Translations under genes and position numbers: made by a program
Notes under the pieces: model-generated
What the model was told of the DNA's origin: nothing
Database searches by the model: none
The model's input: the letters and a program-made list of their open reading frames with translations, nothing else
NCBI GenBank assembly: GCA_965206125.1
Contig: CBDBIN010000046.1
Location: 1,116,001 to 1,180,000 of the forward strand
Direction: 5' to 3'
DNA length: 64,000 nt
DNA from: CAXWPM01 sp965206125
GTDB lineage: Bacteria > Acidobacteriota > Terriglobia > 20CM-2-55-15
Shown: piece by piece, positions 35,227 to 43,543 of the stretch
Layout of the letters: every line of letters begins with the position of its first letter
Numbering within the stretch: the first letter of the stretch is position 1

Positions 35227-36089
35227 CCGGCTGACCCTGTCGAGAATCCAACGGTTGCCAGCATGAACAAACCCACGATCGCGAAGATCACCGCCAAGCC
35301 GATCTTGACGACATGCTGCTTCAAGCGGGCCTGGATCCGGGGACCGATCTGCCCTCCTATCACCACGCCGGGTATCGTGAACGTGACCACGCCGAGCACC
35401 TGGTCGAGGGGCTCGGGCCCATCCATCGTGAGCAACCCATACACGCGGCCTGCTGATGCCACGATGACCGTAATCACAACTACGAAAATCGAGGTTCCGA
35501 TGGCAACCGGTGGAGGAACCCGGCACCGTGCGACCAGGTTGTATTCCTGCAACTCGGCCAGACCGACTGAGATCATGCCGAGCAGGGCGCCGCCGACGCC
35601 CGCAAAGAAAGCTCCCAGGGATTTGTTGCCTGCCGTGTACCGGTACTCGCAGCCCCGGGCGTCGATGAGCACGGACTCGTGACCGTCGCCGTCTCCGGGA
35701 CCGGTTTCGAGTGAACCGGGAGCTCGGTCCTGCCGCCAGGCACGGAACATCTGCACACTTATCACGACCAGAACGAGGGCGAACACCCCTTTCAACGCTT
35801 TCTGCGGGACCCGGTCCGCCAGCATCACGCCCAGTACCGAGGCAGGCACCGAGAACATGAGCAGACTCCATCCAAGCCTGAAATCGACGAGACGGGCCCT
35901 CACATAGACCAACAAGCCCGAGCTCAACCCGAACAGTTGAGTAAGCAAGGCAGCCCCGAAGGCTACGATCGGCTCGAGTCCGAGAACCAGCAGGAAGATC
36001 GGTGCGAAGAAGATCGCGCCGCCAATGCCGCTTGCGGTCGCAACGGTTGCGATGGCGATGGACGTCGGGAACAAGAACCAGTTGTCCAC
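35223..36089 (-). CDS. TauE/SafE family sulfite exporter-like permease
   Basis: 288 residues, GTG start. About eight helices with the duplicated TauE/SafE layout: ATASGIGGAIFFAPIFLLVLGLEP near the N-terminus and GVGGALLGMISVGLAELQEYNL in the second half, separated by a cytoplasmic loop (RAWRQDRAPGSLETGPGDGDG). The family exports sulfite, sulfoacetate or other sulfur-containing anions. It is coupled to the ROK kinase by a four-base overlap, an unusual pairing that gives no clear substrate. Confidence 0.87.
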   Translation of the reverse strand: MDNWFLFPTSIAIATVATASGIGGAIFFAPIFLLVLGLEPIVAFGAALLTQLFGLSSGLLVYVRARLVDFRLGWSLLMFSVPASVLGVMLADRVPQKALKGVFALVLVVISVQMFRAWRQDRAPGSLETGPGDGDGHESVLIDARGCEYRYTAGNKSLGAFFAGVGGALLGMISVGLAELQEYNLVARCRVPPPVAIGTSIFVVVITVIVASAGRVYGLLTMDGPEPLDQVLGVVTFTIPGVVIGGQIGPRIQARLKQHVVKIGLAVIFAIVGLFMLATVGFSTGSAG

Positions 36090-36143
36090 ATTATTCCCAA
36101 AGCCGGAGAGACGCCGAAAAAAAGCGGTGGCGCCTTCGGTGGT

Positions 36144-37745
36144 TTACCAGGTTCGCTCGACGCCGACGATCCGGACACCGTCGGCGTCCCGGCGAACGTA
36201 TACGAGTACGGACTTCGCTGCCCCCTCGTCCCCGACCGTCGCCAGGAAGTAGCTCCCGGGAGCCGACGAGGTAACCTGCTCGGGAAGACGCGGGCCAGAC
36301 GCGTCCGGAAAGGGCACATGTTCTTCGGTCGAGTTGTCGAAACGCGACCACCGGACGGGGTAATTGCGCGCGGCGGAAATTCCGTGTAGCACGCCCAGGT
36401 CGTCGAAGACCAGTCGGTCCTCCTCGACGCGAAAGCGGTCAAGCGGCAGAACGCGCTCGAAGTACGTCTGGCCGATACGGTCACGCCGTTGGATCAGGTA
36501 CTCGATCAGAGCCGCTTCGTCAGCCGGGTCCGAGTACCTGGCCTCGCCGACGATCGCTCCGATCTGTTCGTCCGTGAACGCCATCACCTTCTTTGCCGCC
36601 CAGAACTCGTCGTCGGGGAGCCGGTTCCGGAAAGCGGGATTCGGGTAGTTCGGCTTCCAAGCATCCGGGTCGAACGCGTCGTGATTGATCATGCCGATGG
36701 CGTCCGACTTGTCGTAGCGCGCACGCGCCCACCCGGGCGTGTACAAGCCCAGGCTGATAGCCTGAGCGAGCGCCTGCTTGAACTCGAAAAAGTATGCGTT
36801 GCCATCCCTCGCGCTGTTGGAGAGGACACTCGCACTACCGAGTGTGGCACCGAAATCGATGAGGTAGTGCCGGATGAAACTAAGTCCACCATCCTCCACG
36901 AGCGAGTCGAGCGTGTTGATCGGCCGGGAGTCGTTGTGATTCACCCAGGCAGCGAACACGAACAGCCCCCGAAGCTCCCGCCGATGCTCGTGAGGCACGA
37001 TGTCGTTGGGATCGTCCGAACGCGTACCGTGGTAACGGAACTCGCCGAGAATCCTACCCGACAGGTAGCGGCTGGCAATCCCACGAAGACGGCCGTCGGG
37101 CAACCTGGGAACCCGGGCCAGCGCGGTGTTGACATCGATCCGCGAGATGGGCCGGTCAACGCCCAAGTGGTCGGTCGCCATCGCCCCGGGAGCGATCTCG
37201 AGTATCTCCGGATCGAACGTCACGAGGTAATCCTCGGGAACGTTGTACCCCAGTGCATGGAAGATGAGAGCGCCGATCACTCCCGCCCCGGTCGCCATCT
37301 CCGGGTTGGTCTCCGGGTCGAACTTGAGCAGGTAGCGGGAGCCCCGGCTGTCCTCGATCTGAAAACCGGGCGTCACTCCCTCGGTCTTGGCGCCGACGAT
37401 CGTCCAAGGACCACCGGGATCCGGTGCGTTTCCGGTCCGCGGACCGCGAGCCACATCCTCGACCGACATCGGGACCGAACCGATCCTGTTCGTGAACCAC
37501 GCGTTGTCGGGAACCTCATCGACCGTGTTCGTGGACTGCGCGCGAATCGGCTCACCGCCCTCGGGCCCTTGCTCCCCGGGATCGCCGAAGGTATGGAGAA
37601 ACAGGTCGTAGAAATCGTTAAGCTTGCGGTAGGCAGCGTCCTCGAGGGAAATCGATGCCGGCTCCATGGGGATAGGGTCATCGGGATAGAACTTCTGTGG
37701 GGACGCGGCCCCCCACATCATCGCCATCACCAACAAGGTAGTCAT
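36144..37745 (-). CDS. Secreted protein with kinase-like motifs, function unknown
   Basis: 533 residues with a short N-terminal signal (TTLLVMAMMWGAAS). The order of motifs suggests a remote kinase fold: RYLLKFD (Lys141, like the ATP-binding Lys), a helix GAGVIGALIFHALGY, WVNHNDSRPINTLD (267-280, like a catalytic loop with Asp and Asn) and HYLIDFGATLGS (295-302, DFG-like). HipA, CotH and FAM20 families show comparable layouts. A C-terminal beta region follows. Its start lies 13 bases after the Omp85 gene, so both probably form an operon in the envelope. The kinase assignment is inference from motif order only. Confidence 0.6.
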   Translation of the reverse strand: MTTLLVMAMMWGAASPQKFYPDDPIPMEPASISLEDAAYRKLNDFYDLFLHTFGDPGEQGPEGGEPIRAQSTNTVDEVPDNAWFTNRIGSVPMSVEDVARGPRTGNAPDPGGPWTIVGAKTEGVTPGFQIEDSRGSRYLLKFDPETNPEMATGAGVIGALIFHALGYNVPEDYLVTFDPEILEIAPGAMATDHLGVDRPISRIDVNTALARVPRLPDGRLRGIASRYLSGRILGEFRYHGTRSDDPNDIVPHEHRRELRGLFVFAAWVNHNDSRPINTLDSLVEDGGLSFIRHYLIDFGATLGSASVLSNSARDGNAYFFEFKQALAQAISLGLYTPGWARARYDKSDAIGMINHDAFDPDAWKPNYPNPAFRNRLPDDEFWAAKKVMAFTDEQIGAIVGEARYSDPADEAALIEYLIQRRDRIGQTYFERVLPLDRFRVEEDRLVFDDLGVLHGISAARNYPVRWSRFDNSTEEHVPFPDASGPRLPEQVTSSAPGSYFLATVGDEGAAKSVLVYVRRDADGVRIVGVERTW

Positions 37746-37758
37746 CGCCGCATGCTCC

Positions 37759-39016
37759 TCACCATGGGTTCGCGAATTTGAACCAGATTTGAATGCCTTC
37801 CCGACTGTATCCGGCGTCGAGGCGGATGAACGTACTGTTGTTCACGTTGAACCGGAACCCGAGCCCGAATGACGTTTCCAGGTCGTCGAAGTTCAGCTCG
37901 GACCGATCGTCGGTCACCTTCCCTGCGTCGAAGAACAGCGCCATATCCAGACCGGTGAACGATTCCCACCGGTACTCCACGTTAGCCACGATCAGGTTGT
38001 CCCCGTAGAAGCGGTACGGTAGAAATCCGCGAAGGTCGTCGGAACCACCCAGGACGGGCTGCATGTAGAACGGAACACGCGACGCTCCGTTCGTGAACGA
38101 CATCAGGGTCTTCGCACGAAGCGCGATGACGCGGCGCTTGTTGAAGAACGGAACGTATTGCTGCGCTTCCAGTTCAAGACGCCGAAAGTCGTGCCGATCC
38201 AGGTCCCGATCGTCGAAGTATGTCAGACGAGCGAGATAGTGTCCGCCGCTGCGTGCGCCGAGCGGGTTGTCACGATAGTCGACGCGGGCAAAGACAGCAC
38301 CCTCCAGGAAATCGGTCTGAACGTCCAGGCCGACGACGTCTGCAGGGTCGAAAAAATCTTCGGTACGCGGCCGGTCCAGATCGTCGATGTCGTTTCCCTT
38401 CCCGATGTTGACCAACAGCGCGCCGGCCCGAATCCCGAACTCCAAAGCGCCGAAGGGGCGGACGCCCGCGGTAACGCCAATCGACGTGTCCTCTAGACGA
38501 AAGTGTGTCCGGTCTTGCTCCCGCGAATCGGATCCCGGCCCGTAATAGTCGACGGTCGGGTAGTTGCGATGAGTACCTGCAAACTCCAGGAAGAAGTGTT
38601 CATCAGCAAGCCTTGGAAAGCTCAGCACCGCGTCGGCCAGATACGCTTTGGAAAGAGCGTAGCGGGCCGAACCGCGCACGGTGACCTCTCCGCCTGCCAG
38701 ATCGGTCCGGAGATACTGCGGGCCGAAAGCAAAGCCCTGGCCGGTTCCCAGTCCACCCCATCACCAGCGTCAGCCCGTGATAGCCGAAGGCCAGCCGCTC
38801 GAGGATTTTCTTGTCCTCGATCGTGTTCATCGTCTGTTCGCCGTCTGGCGCCTGCTCGGGTGACAGCCCTTCGAGCTTCTGCTGACGCCGAGCCTGGATT
38901 TGTTCGGCACGGGTGGCGTACTGCGCCGAGGCCAGTGGAGCCAGCACCTGGGCGACGGCCAGGGCCGACACCAGCAGAACCACCGGTCTCCAGATGTTCA
39001 ACGTTCCCACCCTCAC
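37759..39016 (-). pseudogene. Omp85/BamA-type outer-membrane barrel, frameshifted
   Basis: From GTG 39016 (AGGAG 6 bases upstream) a signal peptide (LNIWRPVVLLVSALAVAQVL) and about 85 residues read in one frame up to FGYHGLTLVMG. Around 38750-38762, in a G run, the coding shifts. The second frame reads GTGQGFAFGPQYLRTDLAGG and then about 330 residues of beta-strands ending in GIQIWFKFANPW, typical of an outer-membrane barrel (LGGSDDLRGFLPYRF is an Omp85-like core). Single-base error or true mutation. No POTRA domain is present, so it is a short barrel protein. Confidence 0.75.
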
Positions 39017-39049
39017 TACATTCTCCTCAATTTCGAATAACCCAATCCA

Positions 39050-39082
39050 AGTCGGGATGATGTTGTCTGGACAACACCGACT
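39050..39082. terminator. Interrupted hairpin between gnd and the barrel gene
   Basis: AGTCGG (39050-39055) pairs with CCGACT (39077-39082), and GTTGTC (39062-39067) with GACAAC (39070-39075). It sits just past the stop of the dehydrogenase gene. There is no T-run, so terminator activity is uncertain. Confidence 0.4.
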
Positions 39083-39089
39083 GAATAAG

Positions 39090-40073
39090 CTAATTCTCGT
39101 CCGTCCGTTCGAGGTGACCGCCAAATTTGTGCCGCATCGCCGACAGCACCTTCTCTGCGAACGTGTGCTCCTGCCGTGACCGGAATCGTGCAAAGAGGGC
39201 AGCGCTGAGGGCAGCGGCCGGGACACCCTCCTCCACTGCGGCGTTGATCGCCCAGCGGCCTTCGCCCGAATCCTCGACGAAACCGGAATAATCCGACAGC
39301 ACGGGGTCCTGGGTCAAAGCCGTCGCCGTCAGGTCGAGCAGCCAGGAACCCACCACACTACCTCGCCGCCACACCTGGGCGACGTCGGCAAGGTCGATGT
39401 CGTACCGGATGTTCTCGGCCAGATCCTCCGAGCCCGCGTTCTTGAGGATATCGAAGCCTTCCGCATAGGCTTGCATCAGCCCGTACTCGATCCCGTTGTG
39501 TACCATCTTGACAAAATGACCGGCTCCCGACGGCCCGCAGTGAACCCAACCCTGGTCGGCGGTACTGGCACGAGGGGCCCAGCCTGGCGTCGGCCCGACA
39601 TCGCCGCTACCTGGCGCGAGAGTCTTGAAGATAGGCTCCAGGTGTTCGACCCCGGACTCGTCCCCACCGATCGTAAGACAGTATCCCCGCTCGCGGCCCC
39701 ACACCCCGCCGCTGGTTCCCACGTCGAGGTACCGGATCCCTTTTCCTCTGAGGATCGACGCTCGGCGGACATCGTCCTTGAAGTATGTGTTACCGCCATC
39801 GACAATGGTGTCGCCGTCATCGAGATAATCACCGAGTGCGGCCACGGTCTGTTCGGTCGCCGAACCGGCCGGCACCATCACCCAAACCGTCCTCGGGGGC
39901 GCGAGCACGTCCACGAGGGATTCCAGAGAATCCGCACGACCGGCGCCTTCGGCCACGAGGCCGGCCACACCGACGGGGTCGCGATCCCAGACGATGCAGT
40001 CATGACCTCCGGCCATCAACCGCCGGGTCATATTTCCACCCATGCGCCCCAGGCCGACCATTCCGATCTGCAT
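39090..40073 (-). CDS. gnd: 6-phosphogluconate dehydrogenase, short NAD-type
   Basis: 327 residues from ATG 40073, which fits the short (GndA-like) family rather than the 470-residue form. QIGMVGLGRMGGNMTRRL binds the nucleotide cofactor; VDGGNTYFKDD, GTSGGVWG and CGPSGAGHFVKMVHNGIEYGLMQAYAEGF are the substrate and catalytic motifs (Lys and Asn in FVKMVHNGIE). It oxidatively decarboxylates 6-phosphogluconate to ribulose 5-phosphate. It lies 40 bases after the phosphoglucose isomerase gene, forming a sugar-phosphate operon. Confidence 0.93.
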   Translation of the reverse strand: MQIGMVGLGRMGGNMTRRLMAGGHDCIVWDRDPVGVAGLVAEGAGRADSLESLVDVLAPPRTVWVMVPAGSATEQTVAALGDYLDDGDTIVDGGNTYFKDDVRRASILRGKGIRYLDVGTSGGVWGRERGYCLTIGGDESGVEHLEPIFKTLAPGSGDVGPTPGWAPRASTADQGWVHCGPSGAGHFVKMVHNGIEYGLMQAYAEGFDILKNAGSEDLAENIRYDIDLADVAQVWRRGSVVGSWLLDLTATALTQDPVLSDYSGFVEDSGEGRWAINAAVEEGVPAAALSAALFARFRSRQEHTFAEKVLSAMRHKFGGHLERTDEN

Positions 40074-40113
40074 GTTCACTCTCCTCGGTTCTGCCGGGTT
40101 GCGGGCGGCCCTG

Positions 40114-41865
40114 CTACCCGTCCTCGAGCGCCCCACGGACAACGTCTTCCAGCTTTCGAAGTCCCAGAGCAACGTCGGCTCCCAAGTGTACTCGAACGAG
40201 GCGACGCCCGCGCGTCGCCAGGACCTCGAAATCGCCCCCTGCCTGCGCCGCCTTAACGACACCGAAGGTGTAGGATCGCCCCGGCACCGCCAGATCCACC
40301 GCGTCATCGCATGTCACCTGTATGAAGACGCCCAGGTTCGGGCCGCCCTTATGGACCTGGCCGGTCGAGTGAAGAAACCGCGGACCAAACCCCAGACAGG
40401 TCGCCACGCGTTTCCGGTCCCGGACCAGATGACGGACCGACTGGAGCGAAGTTTCATTGGTCTGGTTTCTTTCCAGGTAGGCCAGTACCGCGAAATAGTC
40501 GCCGGCATCCAGGCGGTTCAGGTGAGCTCTCACGTATTCGATGAGGCTGGCCCCCGGTCCCACGACCTCCTCGAGGACGGCAGCGTTGGCGGCGTCCGTG
40601 AAGAGACCAAGGCCACCGTCTTCGAGAATCGGCTCCTCCGCCGGTAGAACCCCCGACGCCTCATAGACCGCCGTCAATGCCCGGCTGGCAACTTTGCTCG
40701 CATCGACATCAGGCTGGTCGAAGGGATGGATGCCCAGGTGCGCGCCCGCCACGGCCGTGGCGATCTCCCAGCGGAAGAACTCCTGGCCCAGACGATAGAC
40801 ATCAGGAACGTCGATCCGTACCACTGGCTGACCGGCTCGCTCCAACGCCGCGACAACATCGTCGTCGGCCGATGACGGAGCGGTTTCCAACCGAAGGTAG
40901 ACGAACACGCGATCGGCGCCGTATGCGTCCGTCGGACCTGGTTCCTCGGTGTCGATGGGAATCAGTCCTTCTCCGTCCTTGCCCGTGGATTCGGCGACCA
41001 GTTGCTCGAGCCAGGCTCCAAGACTGCGAATACCCCGGGAAGCCACGATCGTGACCTTGTTGCGGCCGCTTGTACCGAGAACAGCGAGGACGTGCCCGAG
41101 GACCACACCCGGATTATCCGACGCCCGGACCGCCGGGCCACAGGCTCGAACCATGTCGAGCGTTCGGCTTAGGAACCGCTCTACGTCGAGGCCGATCACA
41201 GCCGCAGGCACCATGCCGAAGTCGGACAGGGCCGAGAACCGCCCACCGATCGTCGGATCGACTCGAAAGACGTGTCTAAAGCCCAGATCCCCGGCCGTAC
41301 GGTCGAGATCCGATTCGGGATCTGTGATCACGACGAAGCGCGTGGGGGCTTGGTCCGCACCCACCTCGCGAGACAAGCGATCGTAGAAATAGTCCTTCAG
41401 GATGCGTGACTCGAGCGTCGTTCCCGACTTGCTCGACACGATGAACAGGGTCCGGTCCGTGTCCAATCGCTCTTCGACGGCCATCACCTGTGCCGGATCG
41501 GTGGAATCCAATACCAGGAGTTCCGGATGCCCTTCGGCCCGCCCGAAAGTGCGAGCCAGCACTTCCGGGCAGAGGCTCGAGCCGCCCATCCCGATAAGCA
41601 GTGCGCGGGTAAAGCCCGCGGCCCGAACGTCCCGAGCGATCCGGTCCAGATGGTCTCGTTCCCGGGCCTGCTTCTCGACGACTTCGAGCCAACCCAGCCA
41701 CCGGCGCTCGTCGCCGCCCGTCCAAAGCGAAGCGTCGCGGTTCCAGAGTCGGGCTGACCTACCATCAGATTCCCAGCGATCGAGAGCATGAGCAACCTGC
41801 TGCGCGAGGGCGGGCGGCAACCGGTAGGTCTGCGGATTGACGGGGGAGTCGGGAGTCGTGTTCAT
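40114..41865 (-). CDS. pgi: Glucose-6-phosphate isomerase (transaldolase/PGI-type)
   Basis: 583 residues. FIVSSKSGTTLES is the sugar-phosphate-binding signature, and IGMGGSSLCPEV, VDPTIGGRFSALSDFGMVP and TIVASRGIRSLGAWLEQLVAESTGKDG are PGI-like. The length and C-terminal sequence match the isomerase half of bifunctional transaldolase/PGI proteins rather than E. coli PGI. It interconverts glucose 6-phosphate and fructose 6-phosphate. First gene of the set that includes gnd; no transaldolase domain is attached here. Confidence 0.9.
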   Translation of the reverse strand: MNTTPDSPVNPQTYRLPPALAQQVAHALDRWESDGRSARLWNRDASLWTGGDERRWLGWLEVVEKQARERDHLDRIARDVRAAGFTRALLIGMGGSSLCPEVLARTFGRAEGHPELLVLDSTDPAQVMAVEERLDTDRTLFIVSSKSGTTLESRILKDYFYDRLSREVGADQAPTRFVVITDPESDLDRTAGDLGFRHVFRVDPTIGGRFSALSDFGMVPAAVIGLDVERFLSRTLDMVRACGPAVRASDNPGVVLGHVLAVLGTSGRNKVTIVASRGIRSLGAWLEQLVAESTGKDGEGLIPIDTEEPGPTDAYGADRVFVYLRLETAPSSADDDVVAALERAGQPVVRIDVPDVYRLGQEFFRWEIATAVAGAHLGIHPFDQPDVDASKVASRALTAVYEASGVLPAEEPILEDGGLGLFTDAANAAVLEEVVGPGASLIEYVRAHLNRLDAGDYFAVLAYLERNQTNETSLQSVRHLVRDRKRVATCLGFGPRFLHSTGQVHKGGPNLGVFIQVTCDDAVDLAVPGRSYTFGVVKAAQAGGDFEVLATRGRRLVRVHLGADVALGLRKLEDVVRGALEDG

Positions 41866-41995
41866 GTGTAAGACGCCGAGCCGTAACTGTCGAGGATAAC
41901 TCAGAGAGGGGGTGGATGCAGCCCGGACCGACCGGCAGTAGGTCTCGTTTTGAAGCTATCGAGGTCTTCAGACGAAATCTGATCCAGGCTTCGTA

Positions 41996-42019
41996 GCAAC
42001 AAGCGACTCTCGGGCCGAC
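41996..42019. repeat. Direct-repeat-like site upstream of the acetyltransferase
   Basis: GCAACAAGCGACTCTCGGGC and the following CGAC resemble 42585-42609 downstream of the acetyltransferase. The sequence AGCGA-TCGGGC also has an imperfect complement at about 42047-42057. The pattern is reminiscent of integron attC sites, but the core GTTRRRY is not convincing. Confidence 0.35.
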
Positions 42020-42121
42020 CTGTTCACTTTTGATACTTGGCCGCGCCCGATCGCTCTAAGAAGTTTGGACAGGAGCGGATCAGGAGTGCTATACGGAACC
42101 AACTGATCCCTAGTTAATGCA

Positions 42122-42565
42122 ATGGAGATCCGACCAGCTGCCGATCGCGATCGAGTTATTTGGGCACAGATGCGTCAGAGTCTCTGGCCGTCCGATCCCG
42201 ACGAGCACGTTCTTGCTATCGAGCGCTACTTCGGGGGCGAAGCCAGGGAGCCGCTGGAAGTTCTACTCGCGTTTGATGAACTGGGCCGGGAGATCGGCTT
42301 CATAGAGTTGTCGATACGCGCCTACGCAGAAGGCTGCAAGACTGATCGTGTTGCATTTATCGAAGGCTGGTATGTTGAGCCAGTCGCACGACGTAGAGGC
42401 GTTGGCGCCGCCTTGATTGACGCCGCGGACGCCTGGGCTCGTTCACAGGGGTGTATCGAGCTTGGCTCCGACGCTGAGGTCGACAATCTCGATAGCATCG
42501 CAGCACACAACGCCGTAGGATTCAAGGAGACCGGCACAGTGCGTTGCGTCATGAAGTCACTGTGA
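42122..42565 (+). CDS. GNAT acetyltransferase of the aminoglycoside 6'-N-acetyltransferase type
   Basis: 147 residues, ATG at 42122. The GNAT fold has the family features of AAC(6')-I enzymes: an opening MEIRPAADRDRVIWAQMRQSLWP, GFIELSIRAYAEGC, VAFIEGWYVEPVARRRGVGAALI (acetyl-CoA binding R-x-x-G-V-G) and AAHNAVGFKETGTVRC. It would transfer acetyl from CoA to an amine; aminoglycosides are the known substrates, but the natural role is unknown. No neighbour on the same strand is within 100 bases. It is flanked by two similar short sequences, which may mark a gene cassette. Confidence 0.85.
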   Translation: MEIRPAADRDRVIWAQMRQSLWPSDPDEHVLAIERYFGGEAREPLEVLLAFDELGREIGFIELSIRAYAEGCKTDRVAFIEGWYVEPVARRRGVGAALIDAADAWARSQGCIELGSDAEVDNLDSIAAHNAVGFKETGTVRCVMKSL

Positions 42566-42691
42566 GCGACGGTCAAAGAGCCAGGCAACAAGCGGCTGCG
42601 CGAGCCGGCGAACCCGGTTATTGGATCGAATCGGTGTGGCCGCCCGCAGGTGAGCCACAATCCGTGAGGCATCTGTAAACGGAGGTACACA

Positions 42692-43543
42692 ATGGGATCC
42701 CCAAGACATCCCAGGAGAGTTTGTCTGAGCCTGGTCACACTTCTTTGGGTGACCGTGGCTATCTCCGCGTGCGGCCCGGTGGCGAGGCTGCCGGCAACGG
42801 TGCTGCCACCCACAACCGAGGCCGAGGTGGCGGGGACCGAAAGCGCTATCGACGAAACTGGCGCCGCGAGGAGCTCGGGCGATGCCGTCGATAGTCCACC
42901 GGCCGAAGACCCGTCACTGGCAGCTTCAGGTCCGCAGGGGCTTCCTCTGGGTTTTTACCAGTTTCTCGAGGCGAATCCGGAGTACATGCGCGTCACCGTC
43001 GAGGACGTCGATCTGAAAGAGGAATTCGAGGCCGGGTTCCTGGATCCCTACACCTTTGCCGATACGAATGCTGATGGCATGGTGGACCTTGTCGCCCTTT
43101 TAGTTGTCGAACGCCTCTCTGCGATAGGAGTGTTTCATGGTCCGCTGGATCGGGTTCCTCTCGTACCCGTCTGGCTGGATCTCGAGGAGGGAGACGTGAT
43201 CTCGGGCGTTTACGCCGAGCGCGGTTGGATCATGCCGGTTTACTGTACGGAATGTGACGCCAATCCGTACCACATCTGGTCGGGGAGCGAGTACGAACTG
43301 GAATACATCCAACCCGGGGAAGTCCTTTGCGTAATGGCGGACTCACCTCTGTATTCTGAGCCGTCCGTCACCTCGGCGGTTGTGTTTCGAACGACAACAA
43401 CCGTTCGAACAGACCTCGTTGCCTTGGGCATAGATGGTGATGGCGGTGAATGGTATGAAGTGGTACTGCGTACGTCGGACGCCAACCGGGGCTGGGTGGG
43501 CCCAGACCGGAGCTACGGTCCAAACCCTCTGTGCGAGGACTAG
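42692..43543 (+). CDS. Lipoprotein with SH3-like C-terminal region
   Basis: 283 residues, ATG preceded by GGAGG. A lipobox (VTVAISAC, Cys27) follows an N-terminal helix. A Thr/Ala-rich linker runs to about residue 85. Then YQFLEANPEYMRVTVEDVDLKEEF and FADTNADGMVDLVALLV (a DxNxDG calcium-type or dockerin-like loop). Near the end, SPLYSEPSVTSAVVFRTTTTVR suggests a bacterial SH3 domain ending GWVGPDRSYG. The function is unknown, perhaps cell-wall-associated. Its end overlaps by 4 bases the stop of the opposite-strand permease gene. Confidence 0.7.
   Translation: MGSPRHPRRVCLSLVTLLWVTVAISACGPVARLPATVLPPTTEAEVAGTESAIDETGAARSSGDAVDSPPAEDPSLAASGPQGLPLGFYQFLEANPEYMRVTVEDVDLKEEFEAGFLDPYTFADTNADGMVDLVALLVVERLSAIGVFHGPLDRVPLVPVWLDLEEGDVISGVYAERGWIMPVYCTECDANPYHIWSGSEYELEYIQPGEVLCVMADSPLYSEPSVTSAVVFRTTTTVRTDLVALGIDGDGGEWYEVVLRTSDANRGWVGPDRSYGPNPLCED

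Noticed and set aside
35227..35871. 5' extension of the ROK kinase frame
   Set aside because: The extension overlaps the TauE gene in another frame; a GTG with four-base overlap and the DIGGTG motif mark the true start.
42566..42691. Full integron attC site
   Set aside because: The GCAACAAGCGGCTG sequence is suggestive, but no GTTRRRY core is present at the right distance, so only a similarity to the upstream site is reported.
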